Counted from the stretch's first letter, positions 26,110-34,644 are shown. The stretch is DNA of 50,311 nt from Candidatus Bathyarchaeota archaeon (GCA_005888735.1 VBBN01000003.1:1-50311), one strand, 5' to 3'. The notes: generated from the letters alone by a model not told the origin. Program-made: numbers and translations.

Positions 26110-27366
26110 TTAGATCTCGTGAACGTCTCCGGTCTTCGGGGCAATCGCGTTGAGGCCCAGTTCCTTGTTCGCCCATTCTGCGAGTCTCCTGCAGTTCCCT
26201 TCCGCACCGTGGACAATGAACACCTTGGTCTTCTTGTCCAAATCTGACAATGTCATCTCCAGCTCCCGTTTGCCGCCGTGAGAAGAGAAGTCGAACCTTT
26301 CAATCTGCGCATCAACGGGACGAGCCCTGCCGTGAATAACGAACTTGCGTCGGTCGAGAAGGATTCTCCCTGGGCTTCCGGGGACCTGGAAGCTTACCAA
26401 GAAGACAGCGTTCTCTTTCTTGGACGCGACATTCTCCATGTAGAAAACGGAGGCTCCTCCTTTCAACATACCTGCCGGGGAGATGATGACGCCAGGATTC
26501 TTTGTCGCTTTGCGTCGATCCTCCCAGCCATCGACCCATCGGGCCGTTTTTGCAGCACGGTCGAACACCGTTGCGTCCCTTAGAGCCTTTGGAAACTTGA
26601 GAAGAGTTCCCATCGCGTCCAACGCCATTCCGTCAACCCAGACAGGATGCTCGAAGTGGTAGGCTGATAGAACGGAGAGTAGCTCTTGTGACCTACCAAC
26701 TCCGAAAGCCGGGACGAGTACGACTCCTCCTCGCTCCACGACCTCCGTGACCTTCTCGACAAACTCTTTCTCCAACCCATCGCGTACCGGATGATCCTCG
26801 GTGGCGTAGGTTCCCTCAAGAATAATTGCGTCCAAGTTCTTGTACTCCGGGTCGGCCCCATCAACGAGACGCGTGGGCTGCCTGTTGAAGTCACCCGTGT
26901 AGAGGAGACGACGACCTTCTTGCTCAATGAGTGTCTGAGCGCTTCCAGGAATATGTCCCGCGTTTACTAGAGTCACTGATGCGCTACCAATGTCGAAAGA
27001 CTGGCGGTACTGCATGTCACGTGTATGACGCAGCATCGTCTCCAGGTCAATGTACTCATACGGTACATAGTAGCCACTCAGCTTGAGAAAATCCTTGATT
27101 ATGATCTTCGCAAGTGTGAAAGTGGGCTCAATCCCGTACAGCGGGACCCCACCTTGAATGTAGAATATCGGAGCCGCTCCGATGTGGTCCAAATGCGCAT
27201 GCGTCAAGACTATCGCCTCCACTTCTCGTGGGGGAATATGCATAGGGAACCCTACATGACCGTTGACCATAACGCCGTAGTCAAGGACGACATACTTCTC
27301 TCCGACACTTACGGCAAAGGCTGACCTGCCAACTTCCTGGCAGGCGCCCATGAATCTGATCTTCAT
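26110..27366 (-). CDS. Archaeal CPSF-like beta-CASP ribonuclease (aCPSF2 type)
   Basis: A 418-aa metallo-beta-lactamase/beta-CASP ribonuclease. It has LTHAHLDHIG (zinc ligands), VNAGHIPGS, LLYTGDFN, the beta-CASP region VLVPAFGVGRSQELLSVL and the C-terminal FSSHGGKRELE and IVHGAEGNCR histidine motifs. No N-terminal KH domains are present, so it is the aCPSF2 type rather than aCPSF1. Such enzymes process RNA ends or act as 5'-3' exonucleases. ATG 27366 gives the exact family N-terminus. Confidence 0.9.
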   Translation of the reverse strand: MKIRFMGACQEVGRSAFAVSVGEKYVVLDYGVMVNGHVGFPMHIPPREVEAIVLTHAHLDHIGAAPIFYIQGGVPLYGIEPTFTLAKIIIKDFLKLSGYYVPYEYIDLETMLRHTRDMQYRQSFDIGSASVTLVNAGHIPGSAQTLIEQEGRRLLYTGDFNRQPTRLVDGADPEYKNLDAIILEGTYATEDHPVRDGLEKEFVEKVTEVVERGGVVLVPAFGVGRSQELLSVLSAYHFEHPVWVDGMALDAMGTLLKFPKALRDATVFDRAAKTARWVDGWEDRRKATKNPGVIISPAGMLKGGASVFYMENVASKKENAVFLVSFQVPGSPGRILLDRRKFVIHGRARPVDAQIERFDFSSHGGKRELEMTLSDLDKKTKVFIVHGAEGNCRRLAEWANKELGLNAIAPKTGDVHEI

Positions 27367-27523
27367 TCCGACATCCTATTTCTTTCAACTACACACAAAC
27401 GAAATCTCAGGACACTAACGCGACCGGGTAAGGGACTACAATAAAAGCCCTACAATGGAAGCCAACCCGCGAGACCCTTTTAGGGAAGACAACTTCTCTC
27501 ATCTCAACTATCTCCTAGGAGTC

Positions 27524-28231
27524 ATGTTAATGCCAGTGCAGGTCCTCGTAGAGAAGAAAACTCTGAGAGGGTCCACACTTATCACGGGATTTCACGGAGT
27601 TGGACAGACAGGCTACATAGCGACCAGCTACTTGATACATGCGCTGAAAGCTGAGAGAATCGGGTTTGTAGAAGTGGGCAACCCGCCACCCTGGGTCGGA
27701 ACTGCCGAGGGGGGCCTGGTCACGCCTTTCGAAGTCTATGCGAAGGGAAAGACAGTGCTTGTCAAGCTTGAGTTCTCCCCCCACAGGAGCGAGGAAGCCG
27801 AATTCGCGAAATCCATTGCCAACTGGGCGATTGAGGAGAAGTTCAAAGACGCGATTCTAGTTGGAGGGTTAGACATTTCCTTCAAGCAACGAAGGGACGA
27901 CTTCGCAGTAGTCCCCACTGGAGCCTACTTGGACAAGGCGAAGTTGTTCAAAGCACCAATCCTCGAGCCCGGCTTGTTAGTATACGGACCCTTGGCTGTC
28001 ATGCTTAGCGAGTTCGAAATTCATGACTTCCCGGCCATAGCAGTTCTACCGTACGCCGAGCCTGCAAGAGCCGACCCCGCAGCCGCTGCACTGGCAATCC
28101 GGCGAATCGCCAGCACGTACAATTTCAAGGTCGACGTTGATGAGCTCGTGAAGGACGCCAAGTTCATCGAACGCGAGTTCGACCACAAGTCAAGGCTCAC
28201 GCGGAAGTCGCTGCAAAGAATGTACGCCTAG
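27524..28231 (+). CDS. PAC2-family protein (proteasome assembly chaperone-like)
   Basis: About 235 aa, PAC2 domain. It has STLITGFHGVGQTGYIATSY, FVEVGNPPPWVGTAEGGLVT, AILVGGLDISFKQRRDDFAV and VYGPLAVMLSEFEIHDFPAI, followed by a C-terminal helical tail. Archaeal PAC2 proteins are homologues of the chaperones that assist proteasome assembly. A TATA-like ACAATAAAA at about 27438-27446 lies too close to the ATG at 27455, so I favour ATG 27524 (or 27530), which also fits the family start. It overlaps convergently with tgtA by 4 nt. Confidence 0.85.
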   Translation: MLMPVQVLVEKKTLRGSTLITGFHGVGQTGYIATSYLIHALKAERIGFVEVGNPPPWVGTAEGGLVTPFEVYAKGKTVLVKLEFSPHRSEEAEFAKSIANWAIEEKFKDAILVGGLDISFKQRRDDFAVVPTGAYLDKAKLFKAPILEPGLLVYGPLAVMLSEFEIHDFPAIAVLPYAEPARADPAAAALAIRRIASTYNFKVDVDELVKDAKFIEREFDHKSRLTRKSLQRMYA

Positions 28232-29799
28232 GTCTGGATCGAAAGTTTACGATCAACGATTCGTCCTAATTGATCGGATCTTAAACCCACCCCGTTGACT
28301 ATTGCGAGACGTGACCTAGGGAGCCATGTCTTCAGCTCTCCTCCAACAGCCTCCCCAAGCCTACCATCCTGGACTAATACGACACGCTCCGGAGAGAGAT
28401 TTCTCAAGAACTGGGAGATTATCTCGGCCTTAGTGACATATGCCGATGAATCTTCGGGTTCTACGCTCTCCGTCTGGGCGATTGGATATGTCTCATCCAG
28501 CTCAAGCGGAACTGGACCGTAGGGGATCGAGTAGAACATGATTCGGGCATGCTCCCGTTCCTGGAACTTGCTCACGGTCGACCTGTAGCGAGGGTCCTCC
28601 CTGTATGGCCTCCTCCATCTGCCAGGAAGCAACAATAATCGGGCTCGGCGGGGAAATATCACCCTGCGGATTCTAGACAGATGTCGAAGATTCTCGGGAC
28701 GAGCGTCGCTTGTTGAACCGAAGTGGAAGATCCCACGTGGTTTTACGACAGGCGTCGAAGCTTCTAGCTCCTCGGCATGCCGCGTGATCCTGTTCAGACA
28801 TCGCTTCAGCGCCGGGTGTGAGTATGCGCGTTGCTCCATGAGGTCCCAGAGACGGCCCTTTCGAATAGCATCTCGTATACGTCTAAGTTCGGAGAAACAC
28901 GCTTGAAGATTATGATATGAGAGGGCATACTCCCTCTTGCCTTTTCCAGCCCTCAATAGTTCACGAGGGGTGGCGTTGCGGCAGGTCTCGCAAAGGCACG
29001 GAAATTCCTCCATCTCCCGGATGTCGGATGTTCCTTCAGAGGTTAGGTAGCGGTCGGTTCGCGCGTAAAGCGCATAGGCTGCAGAGTCAAAGAGATCGCA
29101 CCCCATCGCAACGAGAAATGGAAAGAGGGCCGGATGTCCGGCCCCGAAAAGGTGGAGGGGCTTCGACGGAGAGAGTTCCCTTTTCGTTGCCATTATCATA
29201 TCGATTAGGAGTTCAAAGCGTTGTGACTCCATCAGCTGGGTCGGGCTCCCGAGGGCATAGATGGCAAAATCCCTCCTGGCCATCTGCTTCGCCGACCGTG
29301 CAACTTCTTTGACGTAGATGCCACCTTGGATGGGTCCGATCCATAGAATGTCGTTGCGAGTTCTAATTGCTAGCGCCTTGTCAGCTCGACGCACCGTTTC
29401 ATCAACGGTCCACCTCGCCCTAGCCGGACCACTACGATAGCCGGTCGGAATATCTAGAATGACTCCAATGTCAGTGTCTATCCGCTCTTGGTAACGAACA
29501 ATCTCCTCCGGGTCAACGCCCACCTTGCCATATTCGAGGATCTGATAGGCGCCAGAGTCAGTTGCGACTGTCTCCTTAAAGTTCAGAAATTTGTGGACGT
29601 TCGGAACGTCCGCTTCGCTCCGTCCTCGCTTGAGGAGGTAAGCGTTGGTCATTATAGCACGTATACCAAGACCGTTGAAGACATCTTGGCTGAAAATTGG
29701 CAGGTTTGGGTCCACTACTGGAAACATATGGGGAGTTTGAAAGGAGCCACTTTTGGTTGTTAGACTTCCGACCCGCCCGAGTAAATCCTTACAGAACAC
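28228..29799 (-). CDS. tgtA: Archaeosine tRNA-guanine transglycosylase
   Basis: About 523 aa. It exchanges G15 in the tRNA D-loop for preQ0, the first step of archaeosine formation. TATDSGAYQILEYGK carries a catalytic Asp region, PIQGGIYVKE and LHLFGAGHPALFPF follow, and the zinc ligands are in FPCLCETC. A C-terminal region of about 150 residues (MFYSIPYGPVPLELDETYPI) resembles the DUF5591/ArcS-type core rather than a PUA domain. GTG 29799 places the start at the family N-terminus (FCKDLLGRVGSLTTKSGSFQ). The extra 40 codons upstream are basic and not conserved-looking. Confidence 0.9.
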   Translation of the reverse strand: MFCKDLLGRVGSLTTKSGSFQTPHMFPVVDPNLPIFSQDVFNGLGIRAIMTNAYLLKRGRSEADVPNVHKFLNFKETVATDSGAYQILEYGKVGVDPEEIVRYQERIDTDIGVILDIPTGYRSGPARARWTVDETVRRADKALAIRTRNDILWIGPIQGGIYVKEVARSAKQMARRDFAIYALGSPTQLMESQRFELLIDMIMATKRELSPSKPLHLFGAGHPALFPFLVAMGCDLFDSAAYALYARTDRYLTSEGTSDIREMEEFPCLCETCRNATPRELLRAGKGKREYALSYHNLQACFSELRRIRDAIRKGRLWDLMEQRAYSHPALKRCLNRITRHAEELEASTPVVKPRGIFHFGSTSDARPENLRHLSRIRRVIFPRRARLLLLPGRWRRPYREDPRYRSTVSKFQEREHARIMFYSIPYGPVPLELDETYPIAQTESVEPEDSSAYVTKAEIISQFLRNLSPERVVLVQDGRLGEAVGGELKTWLPRSRLAIVNGVGLRSDQLGRIVDRKLSIQT

Positions 29800-30051
29800 C
29801 CTGAAACTGTCTTGACCGTTGCACCTGGGCCCCACCGTCTCCCTTCCAATCCTCCTAGATGCTGAGAAAGCGCCTCGCAAATGACTTCTCTTCGGAACAG
29901 TCAGCGTGGCAGAATCCACTCAGGGGGTAGCAATAGTGAGGAGATAAGCTGCCTCGCTATATCCTATGTTGGACCCCGAGACTATCACAGCGGGGACCGA
30001 ATTTCCTGATGCAGGATTTGAAAAGGTTTTGACTCGGACAGGCGAATCGGC

Positions 30052-30462
30052 TTACCCTGCCTTGATGCCGCCCTTCTCGCGCATGAACTCTTCGTAGACC
30101 TTCTGGACTCTCTCCGCCGCAGGGCCCGACCCTTCGACAATTCCCTTCTCTGTCAGGCGTATTCTATCCATCACGACAATTACACCTGCGTCTTCCATTA
30201 CTCGGACCATTCTGGGAAAGACGCGTTCCAATCGCTCGCCTAAACTGTGCAGGTCAAAGGGTTTGTCGAAACTTGAGATTTGCGTTATGGTTTCTCCGTT
30301 TAAGAAGAGTTTGTGTATAGCTAGTCCAGCGTCGGACTTTGCATTCGTGAGACAGACGCTCATGGTGTCCGTATCGATACCGGTAAGTGTCCCGACAAAT
30401 GTTTTTCCCGACGAAGTCAGTATGCTAACGTTCTTCTGAAGGAGGTTGGATAATTCCTCCAT
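30052..30462 (-). CDS. Sm-like archaeal protein with C-terminal extension (SmAP3-like)
   Basis: A 136-aa protein. Residues about 1-72 form an Lsm fold: VSILTSSGKTFVGTLTGIDT (Sm1) and KLFLNGETITQISSFD (Sm2). Residues 75-136 form an extra alpha/beta domain, the layout reported for crenarchaeal SmAP3. Lsm rings bind U-rich RNA and take part in RNA processing. It is the last member of a minus-strand series: thermosome, tRNA-Glu, Fap7, zinc ribbon, SmAP3. Confidence 0.8.
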   Translation of the reverse strand: MEELSNLLQKNVSILTSSGKTFVGTLTGIDTDTMSVCLTNAKSDAGLAIHKLFLNGETITQISSFDKPFDLHSLGERLERVFPRMVRVMEDAGVIVVMDRIRLTEKGIVEGSGPAAERVQKVYEEFMREKGGIKAG

Positions 30463-30510
30463 GAACTTCCGATCTGCTGTTGACGACAGGGAGTTGAAAC
30501 CTGAAGCGCG

Positions 30511-30741
30511 CTATTTGCCGGGAGCTATATCACCTTTGGTTTCCTGGGCGCCAAGTTGAGCCTTGATTGATGAAGCGATTACCCGTGCCTCACGCGCGTC
30601 TTTCCCACGCCCGAGAACTTGTAGGTTGCTAACTTGAAACCGCTTACCACATTTTGCACATTGACGGGACTCGTTGCGACCGTCCGCCACTTGAACGGTC
30701 CTACATCTTGGACAGGCGACTATGATGAAATGTTTCTCCAT
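30511..30741 (-). CDS. Zinc-ribbon protein, DUF1922-like
   Basis: A 76-aa protein with two Cys pairs: ACPRCRTVQVADGRNESRQC and AKCGKRFQV. These are followed by a conserved-looking helix LGRGKDAREARVIASSIKAQ, the pattern of DUF1922-like archaeal zinc ribbons. Function unknown; nucleic-acid or protein binding is likely. Its start overlaps the end of the Fap7 gene by 22 nt, indicating translational coupling. Confidence 0.75.
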   Translation of the reverse strand: MEKHFIIVACPRCRTVQVADGRNESRQCAKCGKRFQVSNLQVLGRGKDAREARVIASSIKAQLGAQETKGDIAPGK

Positions 30742-31307
30742 GCGAGCTTCCTCTCAAGGTCTATCGGGTCATATTTGCTTAGCCAATTCACCCTCGACAT
30801 CTGCGCTCTATCTCCTCTAATGGCGTTCAAGGCCTCCCCCAACACCTGCGCTTTTGACATTGTCCCAGTGTCTAGCTCGAAAGCCCTCTCGAGTCCAAGA
30901 TTGTGAGCTGCATCGAAATAGCACACATCAAGTAGTTCGGATTCAACGTTCTCCCAGATCTTCCTCTTGGTCCATCCCTTCCTCAACAGCCTTCTGTACA
31001 ATAGAATCGGATCAAGCCTCAACACTATTGCAAATGAATCCACTCCACGAGGCGCGATGTGCCCTACTGTATGAGACGCAACTACTACTTTTCCGCCGCT
31101 CTTGAGCACAGTTGCCAAATGTTGACGAACTCGTTTCTCATCAATAATGAGCGATCCGCGGAATTGGTCGAATCCGACATGAAGCCCTTCAGTCTTTACG
31201 ACTTCTCCTAGGTCAATAAAACGAGCTCCGACCCTTCGAGCAAGAGCTCTGGAAAGTGTAGACTTTCCGACTCCAGGGGTCCCAGTTATGATTATGAGTC
31301 TTGGCAC
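30720..31307 (-). CDS. Fap7/AK6-type adenylate kinase-like ATPase
   Basis: A 195-aa P-loop NTPase. It has LIIITGTPGVGKSTLSRALA (Walker A), VVVASHTVGHIAP, VLRLDPILLYRRLLRKGW and ENVESELLDVCYFDAA, the signature set of AK6/hCINAP/Fap7. Archaeal Fap7 works with uS11 in small-subunit rRNA maturation. The GTG start at 31305-31307 lies only 10 nt after the CCA end of an intron-containing tRNA-Glu gene on the same strand. The mRNA may therefore be released by tRNA 3'-end processing. Confidence 0.9.
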   Translation of the reverse strand: MPRLIIITGTPGVGKSTLSRALARRVGARFIDLGEVVKTEGLHVGFDQFRGSLIIDEKRVRQHLATVLKSGGKVVVASHTVGHIAPRGVDSFAIVLRLDPILLYRRLLRKGWTKRKIWENVESELLDVCYFDAAHNLGLERAFELDTGTMSKAQVLGEALNAIRGDRAQMSRVNWLSKYDPIDLERKLAWRNISS

Positions 31308-31334
31308 TGCTTGGTCTTGGTGCTCCGGCCGGGA

Positions 31335-31356
31335 CTCTCAGCTCGCTCTCTTAGCT
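31335..31356 (-). other. BHB intron in T-loop of tRNA-Glu (59/60)
   Basis: A 22-nt insert. Exon TTCA pairs with intron TGAG (4 bp), with 3-nt bulges AAA and AGT on either side. The inner helix is GCT/AGC and the outer helix is the T-stem CGGG/CCCG. Cutting after the second base of each bulge rejoins TTCAAA with T to give a 7-base T-loop. This is a full hBHBh' structure. Confidence 0.9.
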
Positions 31357-31394
31357 TTTGAACCCGGGTCGCCGGATCGAGAGTCCGGCATACT

Positions 31395-31410
31395 TTCGGC
31401 CGATTGCTGT
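31395..31410 (-). other. BHB-like intron in D-loop of tRNA-Glu (about 20/21)
   Basis: A 16-nt insert. Exon CGGT pairs with intron GCCG (4 bp), with bulges CAA and AAA. The inner helix is almost absent, leaving a 9-nt loop, so this is a reduced BHB. Excision gives a D-loop reading GGTCA joined to AGTATG, the length expected for archaeal tRNA-Glu. The exact cut could shift by one base because of flanking A residues. Confidence 0.8.
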
Positions 31411-31482
31411 TGACCGGTCTATACTACCGGAGCGAAATCGACCGGGAAAGTTCTAGCAGTTAAGGCTTTTCGAAGAATGCCG

Positions 31483-33108
31483 CTAGTCAGGACCATGTCC
31501 GCCTGCACCCGGCGGCGGAGGCGGAGGTTTGGCCGCAGCGATAACGTCATCGATTCTGAGAATCATTGAAGCAACCTCGACCGCGGAGCCAATGGCGTGC
31601 TCCTTCACCTTTAGCGGTTCTAGCACTCCCTCTTTCCACATGTCCGAAATCTCGCCTATGTGCACGTTGATTCCACTCCAGAGTCCTTTCGATTCGTGGG
31701 CAGCCCTCAGCCCGACCAGAATGTCAATCTGCTCCAGTCCAGCGTTATCCGCTAGTGTTCGAGGAATCACCTCGAGAGAATCAGCGAAAGCCTCGACAGC
31801 CAGCTGCTCACGACCACCTATCTTGGTGGCGTAATCGCGAATTCTCTTAGCCAACTCTGTCTCGACCGCCCCTCCCCCCGCCACGATTCTGGGTTTCTTG
31901 ACAACATCAATTACGACAGACAGAGCGTCCTTCAGAGCCCTTTCCGCCTCGTCGACCAGACGCTCAAGCCCAGCGCGTATCAGAATACTGACCGACTTTG
32001 GATCTTTGCTGTCCTGGATGAAAATCATCTTGTCATCCCCGAGCTTTCTCTCCTCAACCAGCCCGGCGATTCCAAGATCTGCCTTGCCAAGATCCTCTAG
32101 GTTTGTGACTATTCGTGCTCCAGTTGCCCGGGACAGCTTCTCCACGTCGGACTTTTTGATTCTTCGGGCCGCGAGGATGCCGGCTTTTGCCAAGAAAGAC
32201 TGCGCAACCTCGTCGATTCCCTTCTGGCACATGACCACGGTTGCGCCCGACTCTTTGACCTTGTCCACCATGTCCTTCATCAGCTTTGTCTCTTCGTCAA
32301 GAAAGGCCTGCATTTGCTGTGGGTTGGAAATCTTGATCTCAGCACTGAACTCGGTCTTCTCAATCTCCAAGGGCATGTCGAGCAGCGCAATCCTGGCCTT
32401 TTCGACGCGTCGCGGCATCCCAGGGTGAACGACCTCCTTGTCCACAATGACACCTCTGACCAGTTCAGTGTCGAGGAGACTCTTGCCCTCTTTCTTGACC
32501 AGCTGGATGTTCTCAATATCGGCAAAGAATGACTCACCCCTTTTTTCTAAAAACTGATTCATGGCTTCGACACCTATCTTGGTGCTATGCTCTGAGGCCG
32601 CGGCTCCGAGAGTCTTCCCGCCCATCGAAGTCAGCGCGACCTTGCGTAGAGTCTCAGTGTCCTTCAGTTCCACGGGCTTGCCTATCTCGGCGAGAACTTC
32701 CATCGCCTTTTCTTCCGCTTTACGGAACCCCGCGTTGATGACCGTTGGATGAAGACCCTGGTCAAGAAGCATCTCTGCTCGTCTCAATAGCTCTCCCGCG
32801 ATGACGACTGCTGTTGTCGTCCCATCGCCCACCTCATCATCCTGAGTCTTCGCGACCTCAACAAGCATCTTCGCGGCTGGATGCTGAACGTCTAACTCGT
32901 CAAGGACAGTCGCCCCGTCGCTCGTCACGGTCACGTCGCCAAGGCTATCGACGAGCATCTTGTCCATCCCTCTTGGACCAAGTGTCGTCTTGACAACTTC
33001 CGTCACGATTCGGGCGGCGCTGATGTTGCTTCTCTGTGCGTCCTTCCCCCGGTTTCGGGCAGAACCCTCTTTTAGAATCAGAATCGGTTGATTCGCCAAA
33101 TATGACAC
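31483..33108 (-). CDS. ths: Thermosome subunit (group II chaperonin)
   Basis: A 541-aa ATP-dependent group II chaperonin. It has [60 protein letters not shown] (the catalytic GDGTT motif), [12 protein letters not shown], and [20 protein letters not shown] near the C-terminus, ending in a Pro/Gly-rich tail. Length is complete. A TATA-like element at 33145-33152 (minus) precedes it. It is the first gene of the minus-strand series leading into tRNA-Glu and fap7. Confidence 0.97.
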   Translation of the reverse strand: MSYLANQPILILKEGSARNRGKDAQRSNISAARIVTEVVKTTLGPRGMDKMLVDSLGDVTVTSDGATVLDELDVQHPAAKMLVEVAKTQDDEVGDGTTTAVVIAGELLRRAEMLLDQGLHPTVINAGFRKAEEKAMEVLAEIGKPVELKDTETLRKVALTSMGGKTLGAAASEHSTKIGVEAMNQFLEKRGESFFADIENIQLVKKEGKSLLDTELVRGVIVDKEVVHPGMPRRVEKARIALLDMPLEIEKTEFSAEIKISNPQQMQAFLDEETKLMKDMVDKVKESGATVVMCQKGIDEVAQSFLAKAGILAARRIKKSDVEKLSRATGARIVTNLEDLGKADLGIAGLVEERKLGDDKMIFIQDSKDPKSVSILIRAGLERLVDEAERALKDALSVVIDVVKKPRIVAGGGAVETELAKRIRDYATKIGGREQLAVEAFADSLEVIPRTLADNAGLEQIDILVGLRAAHESKGLWSGINVHIGEISDMWKEGVLEPLKVKEHAIGSAVEVASMILRIDDVIAAAKPPPPPPGAGGHGPD

Positions 33109-33144
33109 TGTCTAGTTCACAAGGAGCGCCGAGGAAATAGTTTG

Positions 33145-33152
33145 GATAAAAA
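33145..33152 (-). promoter_or_regulatory. TATA box of the thermosome gene
   Basis: Minus-strand TTTTTATC, about 38 bases before the ATG at 33108. This fits a short-leader archaeal promoter. Confidence 0.5.
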
Positions 33153-33183
33153 CCTTGCTTTTGCTCGGCTTGACTCTTTCAGC

Positions 33184-33405
33184 CTATTCTTTCTGAATCC
33201 GCTTCACTGCGAGTCTAATATCTTCCGCGCGTACCGTTTTCCGCCCTGCGTGCGTGGCCAACTCCAACGCCTCCTTTCCGACGCGTATCGCGGTTTCTTC
33301 CATTACCTTTCGCAATTCCTCGGCTGCATCATCCCCTATTCTTCCTGCTCCGCCTCTTTTGATGAGCCTATGGACAGCAGCGGTTGATATCTCGCCTTCA
33401 GCCAA
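33184..33405 (-). CDS. Archaeal histone
   Basis: A 73-aa single histone fold. It has STAAVHRLIKRGGAGRIGDD (helix 1 and loop), AAEELRKVMEETAIRVGKEA (long helix 2) and ATHAGRKTVRAEDIRLAVKR (loop 2 with RKTV and helix 3). It compacts DNA as dimers or longer stacks. It is divergent from the S17e gene and has its own promoter between them. A complete histone narrows the possible lineages. Confidence 0.93.
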   Translation of the reverse strand: MAEGEISTAAVHRLIKRGGAGRIGDDAAEELRKVMEETAIRVGKEALELATHAGRKTVRAEDIRLAVKRIQKE

Positions 33406-33437
33406 CTATCGGCACGTTTTTCGCGGCTAAAACCAGG

Positions 33438-33445
33438 TTATTTAA
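33438..33445 (-). promoter_or_regulatory. TATA box of the histone gene
   Basis: Minus-strand TTAAATAA, about 33 bases from the histone ATG at 33405. This fits near-leaderless transcription. Confidence 0.55.
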
Positions 33446-33480
33446 GAGTTCCCGGCGACTTTGTCTACTTTGGACACCAA

Positions 33481-33489
33481 TACTTAAAT
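33481..33489 (+). promoter_or_regulatory. TATA box of the S17e gene
   Basis: TACTTAAAT lies about 45 bases before the GTG at 33532. With the histone TATA box it forms a divergent promoter region of about 125 bases. Confidence 0.5.
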
Positions 33490-33531
33490 GTCAACAATCG
33501 AACTCGCCGACTTCCCGGAAGGAAAAACGGC

Positions 33532-33771
33532 GTGGGAAAGGTTCGGATAGCAGCGGTCAAGAAAATTTCTCGAGAAATCATTGCTCTTTATCCAGATAAG
33601 TTTGGAAAGGACTACGAGGCCAACAAGAAAGCCCTAGAGCCCCTCGTAGACGCTAGGACCAAGCGTCTCAGAAACAGAATAGTCGGCTACATAACCAGGC
33701 TAAAGATTGTTGAAGGCAATCGAGCCTCAGCAGCCACCGAGATTCCCACAGAAGCTCCCGAGCAAGCGTGA
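33532..33771 (+). CDS. rps17e: 30S ribosomal protein S17e
   Basis: A 79-aa archaeal/eukaryotic small-subunit protein. It starts (GTG) MGKVRIAAVKKISREIIALY, then PDKFGKDYEANKKALEPLVD and KRLRNRIVGYITRLK, all family hallmarks. The C-terminal tail is short and acidic. It stands at the head of a plus-strand series with SerK-like and SAMP genes. Confidence 0.95.
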   Translation: MGKVRIAAVKKISREIIALYPDKFGKDYEANKKALEPLVDARTKRLRNRIVGYITRLKIVEGNRASAATEIPTEAPEQA

Positions 33772-33792
33772 TCCAGCGGACCGCGTCTGTTT

Positions 33793-34644
33793 TTGGAAGG
33801 CGGCAACGCTTCCCACGGCTACCAAATCGCTAGCGCCAAGATTCCGATTCTTCTTACCCTGAAAAGAGTCCGAGACCTCAAGCCCCATGAGCAGACCATT
33901 CAGGAGGACCTTGACAGGCTCAAGGCCGCCCTAGCAAAGGACCCTGTACTGCGACATCCAATCATATCGGACAATAAGACCGGCTTAGTGCTTGATGGAA
34001 CTCATCGGCTAGCCGCATTGGCTCAGCTGGGCTGCCAGCTTGTCCCATGTGCTGCGATTAACTATCAAGACCCAAGCATAGTCGTGGAAAGATGGTTCAG
34101 AGAAATCAGAGGAACAAGCTTGGACAATTTCAGAGACGGAATTAAGTCCTACGAGTCGTTTAGGGTTGCACCCAAGGAGGCTGAGAACTGGCTTGAGAAC
34201 AGGTCAGGTTTCGCTTCGATACAAGATACGGAATCGTGCTTCGTGCTAGTGACGGCGAGCAAGGACGCCTTGACCCTTGCGCGATGCTCGTTTGAAATTG
34301 AGGAGATGGCCCGAAAACGGGGCCTGAAGGTTGCATATAGCGATGACAATTCTGTTCCCAAAGGTGCGGATGAGTTCCTCTTGTCCACAATCCGTATAGA
34401 CAAGCAGGAAATCATGGCAGCATCAATAGCAGGGAAGGTTTTTCCACCGAAGACCACGCGTCACATCATTCCGTCAAGGCCGTTAGGAATATGTTTCCAA
34501 TTGAAGCTCCTTCGATCCCCCTACCTCGAAAGCGCTCAAGAAGAATTTGTGTCACACTTGAGAAAGTTGAGAATAAGACATCTACCCGGAGGAGCATGGG
34601 TCGGAAGCAGGAGATACGAGGAGGAAGTCTTCCTCTTTGAGTAG
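33793..34644 (+). CDS. ParB-fold protein, SerK-like
   Basis: A 283-aa protein. The N-terminal ParB/sulfiredoxin-like domain shows LKPHEQTIQEDLDRLKAALA, HPIISDNKTGLVLDGTHRLA and ALAQLGCQLVPCAAINYQDP. The LDGTHR motif and domain order resemble archaeal free L-serine kinases (SerK) and SbnI, which use ADP or ATP. The C-terminal half (about 150-283) is a mixed domain I cannot assign. TTG 33793 is the best available start. The SAMP-like gene overlaps its end by 8 nt. Confidence 0.65.
   Translation: MEGGNASHGYQIASAKIPILLTLKRVRDLKPHEQTIQEDLDRLKAALAKDPVLRHPIISDNKTGLVLDGTHRLAALAQLGCQLVPCAAINYQDPSIVVERWFREIRGTSLDNFRDGIKSYESFRVAPKEAENWLENRSGFASIQDTESCFVLVTASKDALTLARCSFEIEEMARKRGLKVAYSDDNSVPKGADEFLLSTIRIDKQEIMAASIAGKVFPPKTTRHIIPSRPLGICFQLKLLRSPYLESAQEEFVSHLRKLRIRHLPGGAWVGSRRYEEEVFLFE

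Larger units (their letters stand above)
31318..31433 (-). tRNA. tRNA-Glu(CTC) with two non-canonical introns
   Basis: Transcribed from 31433 to 31318, ending in an encoded CCA. The acceptor GCTCCGG pairs with CCGGAGC, discriminator A. The anticodon arm is CCGGA-CTCTCGA-TCCGG (anticodon CTC, complement 31379-31381). The T-arm is CCGGG/CCCGG. Two insertions break the molecule. One of 16 nt lies in the D-loop (31395-31410). One of 22 nt lies in the T-loop (31335-31356). Removing both leaves 78 nt (75 plus CCA) with a normal tRNA-Glu cloverleaf and T-loop TTCAAAT. Each junction shows BHB-type pairing. A standard scan could miss this gene because the T-loop is interrupted. It lies between the thermosome and fap7 genes on the same strand. 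Confidence 0.93.

Noticed and set aside
31898-32428. Long open frames antisense to the thermosome gene
   Set aside because: Mirror frames of a strongly conserved coding region; no start, promoter or domain support.
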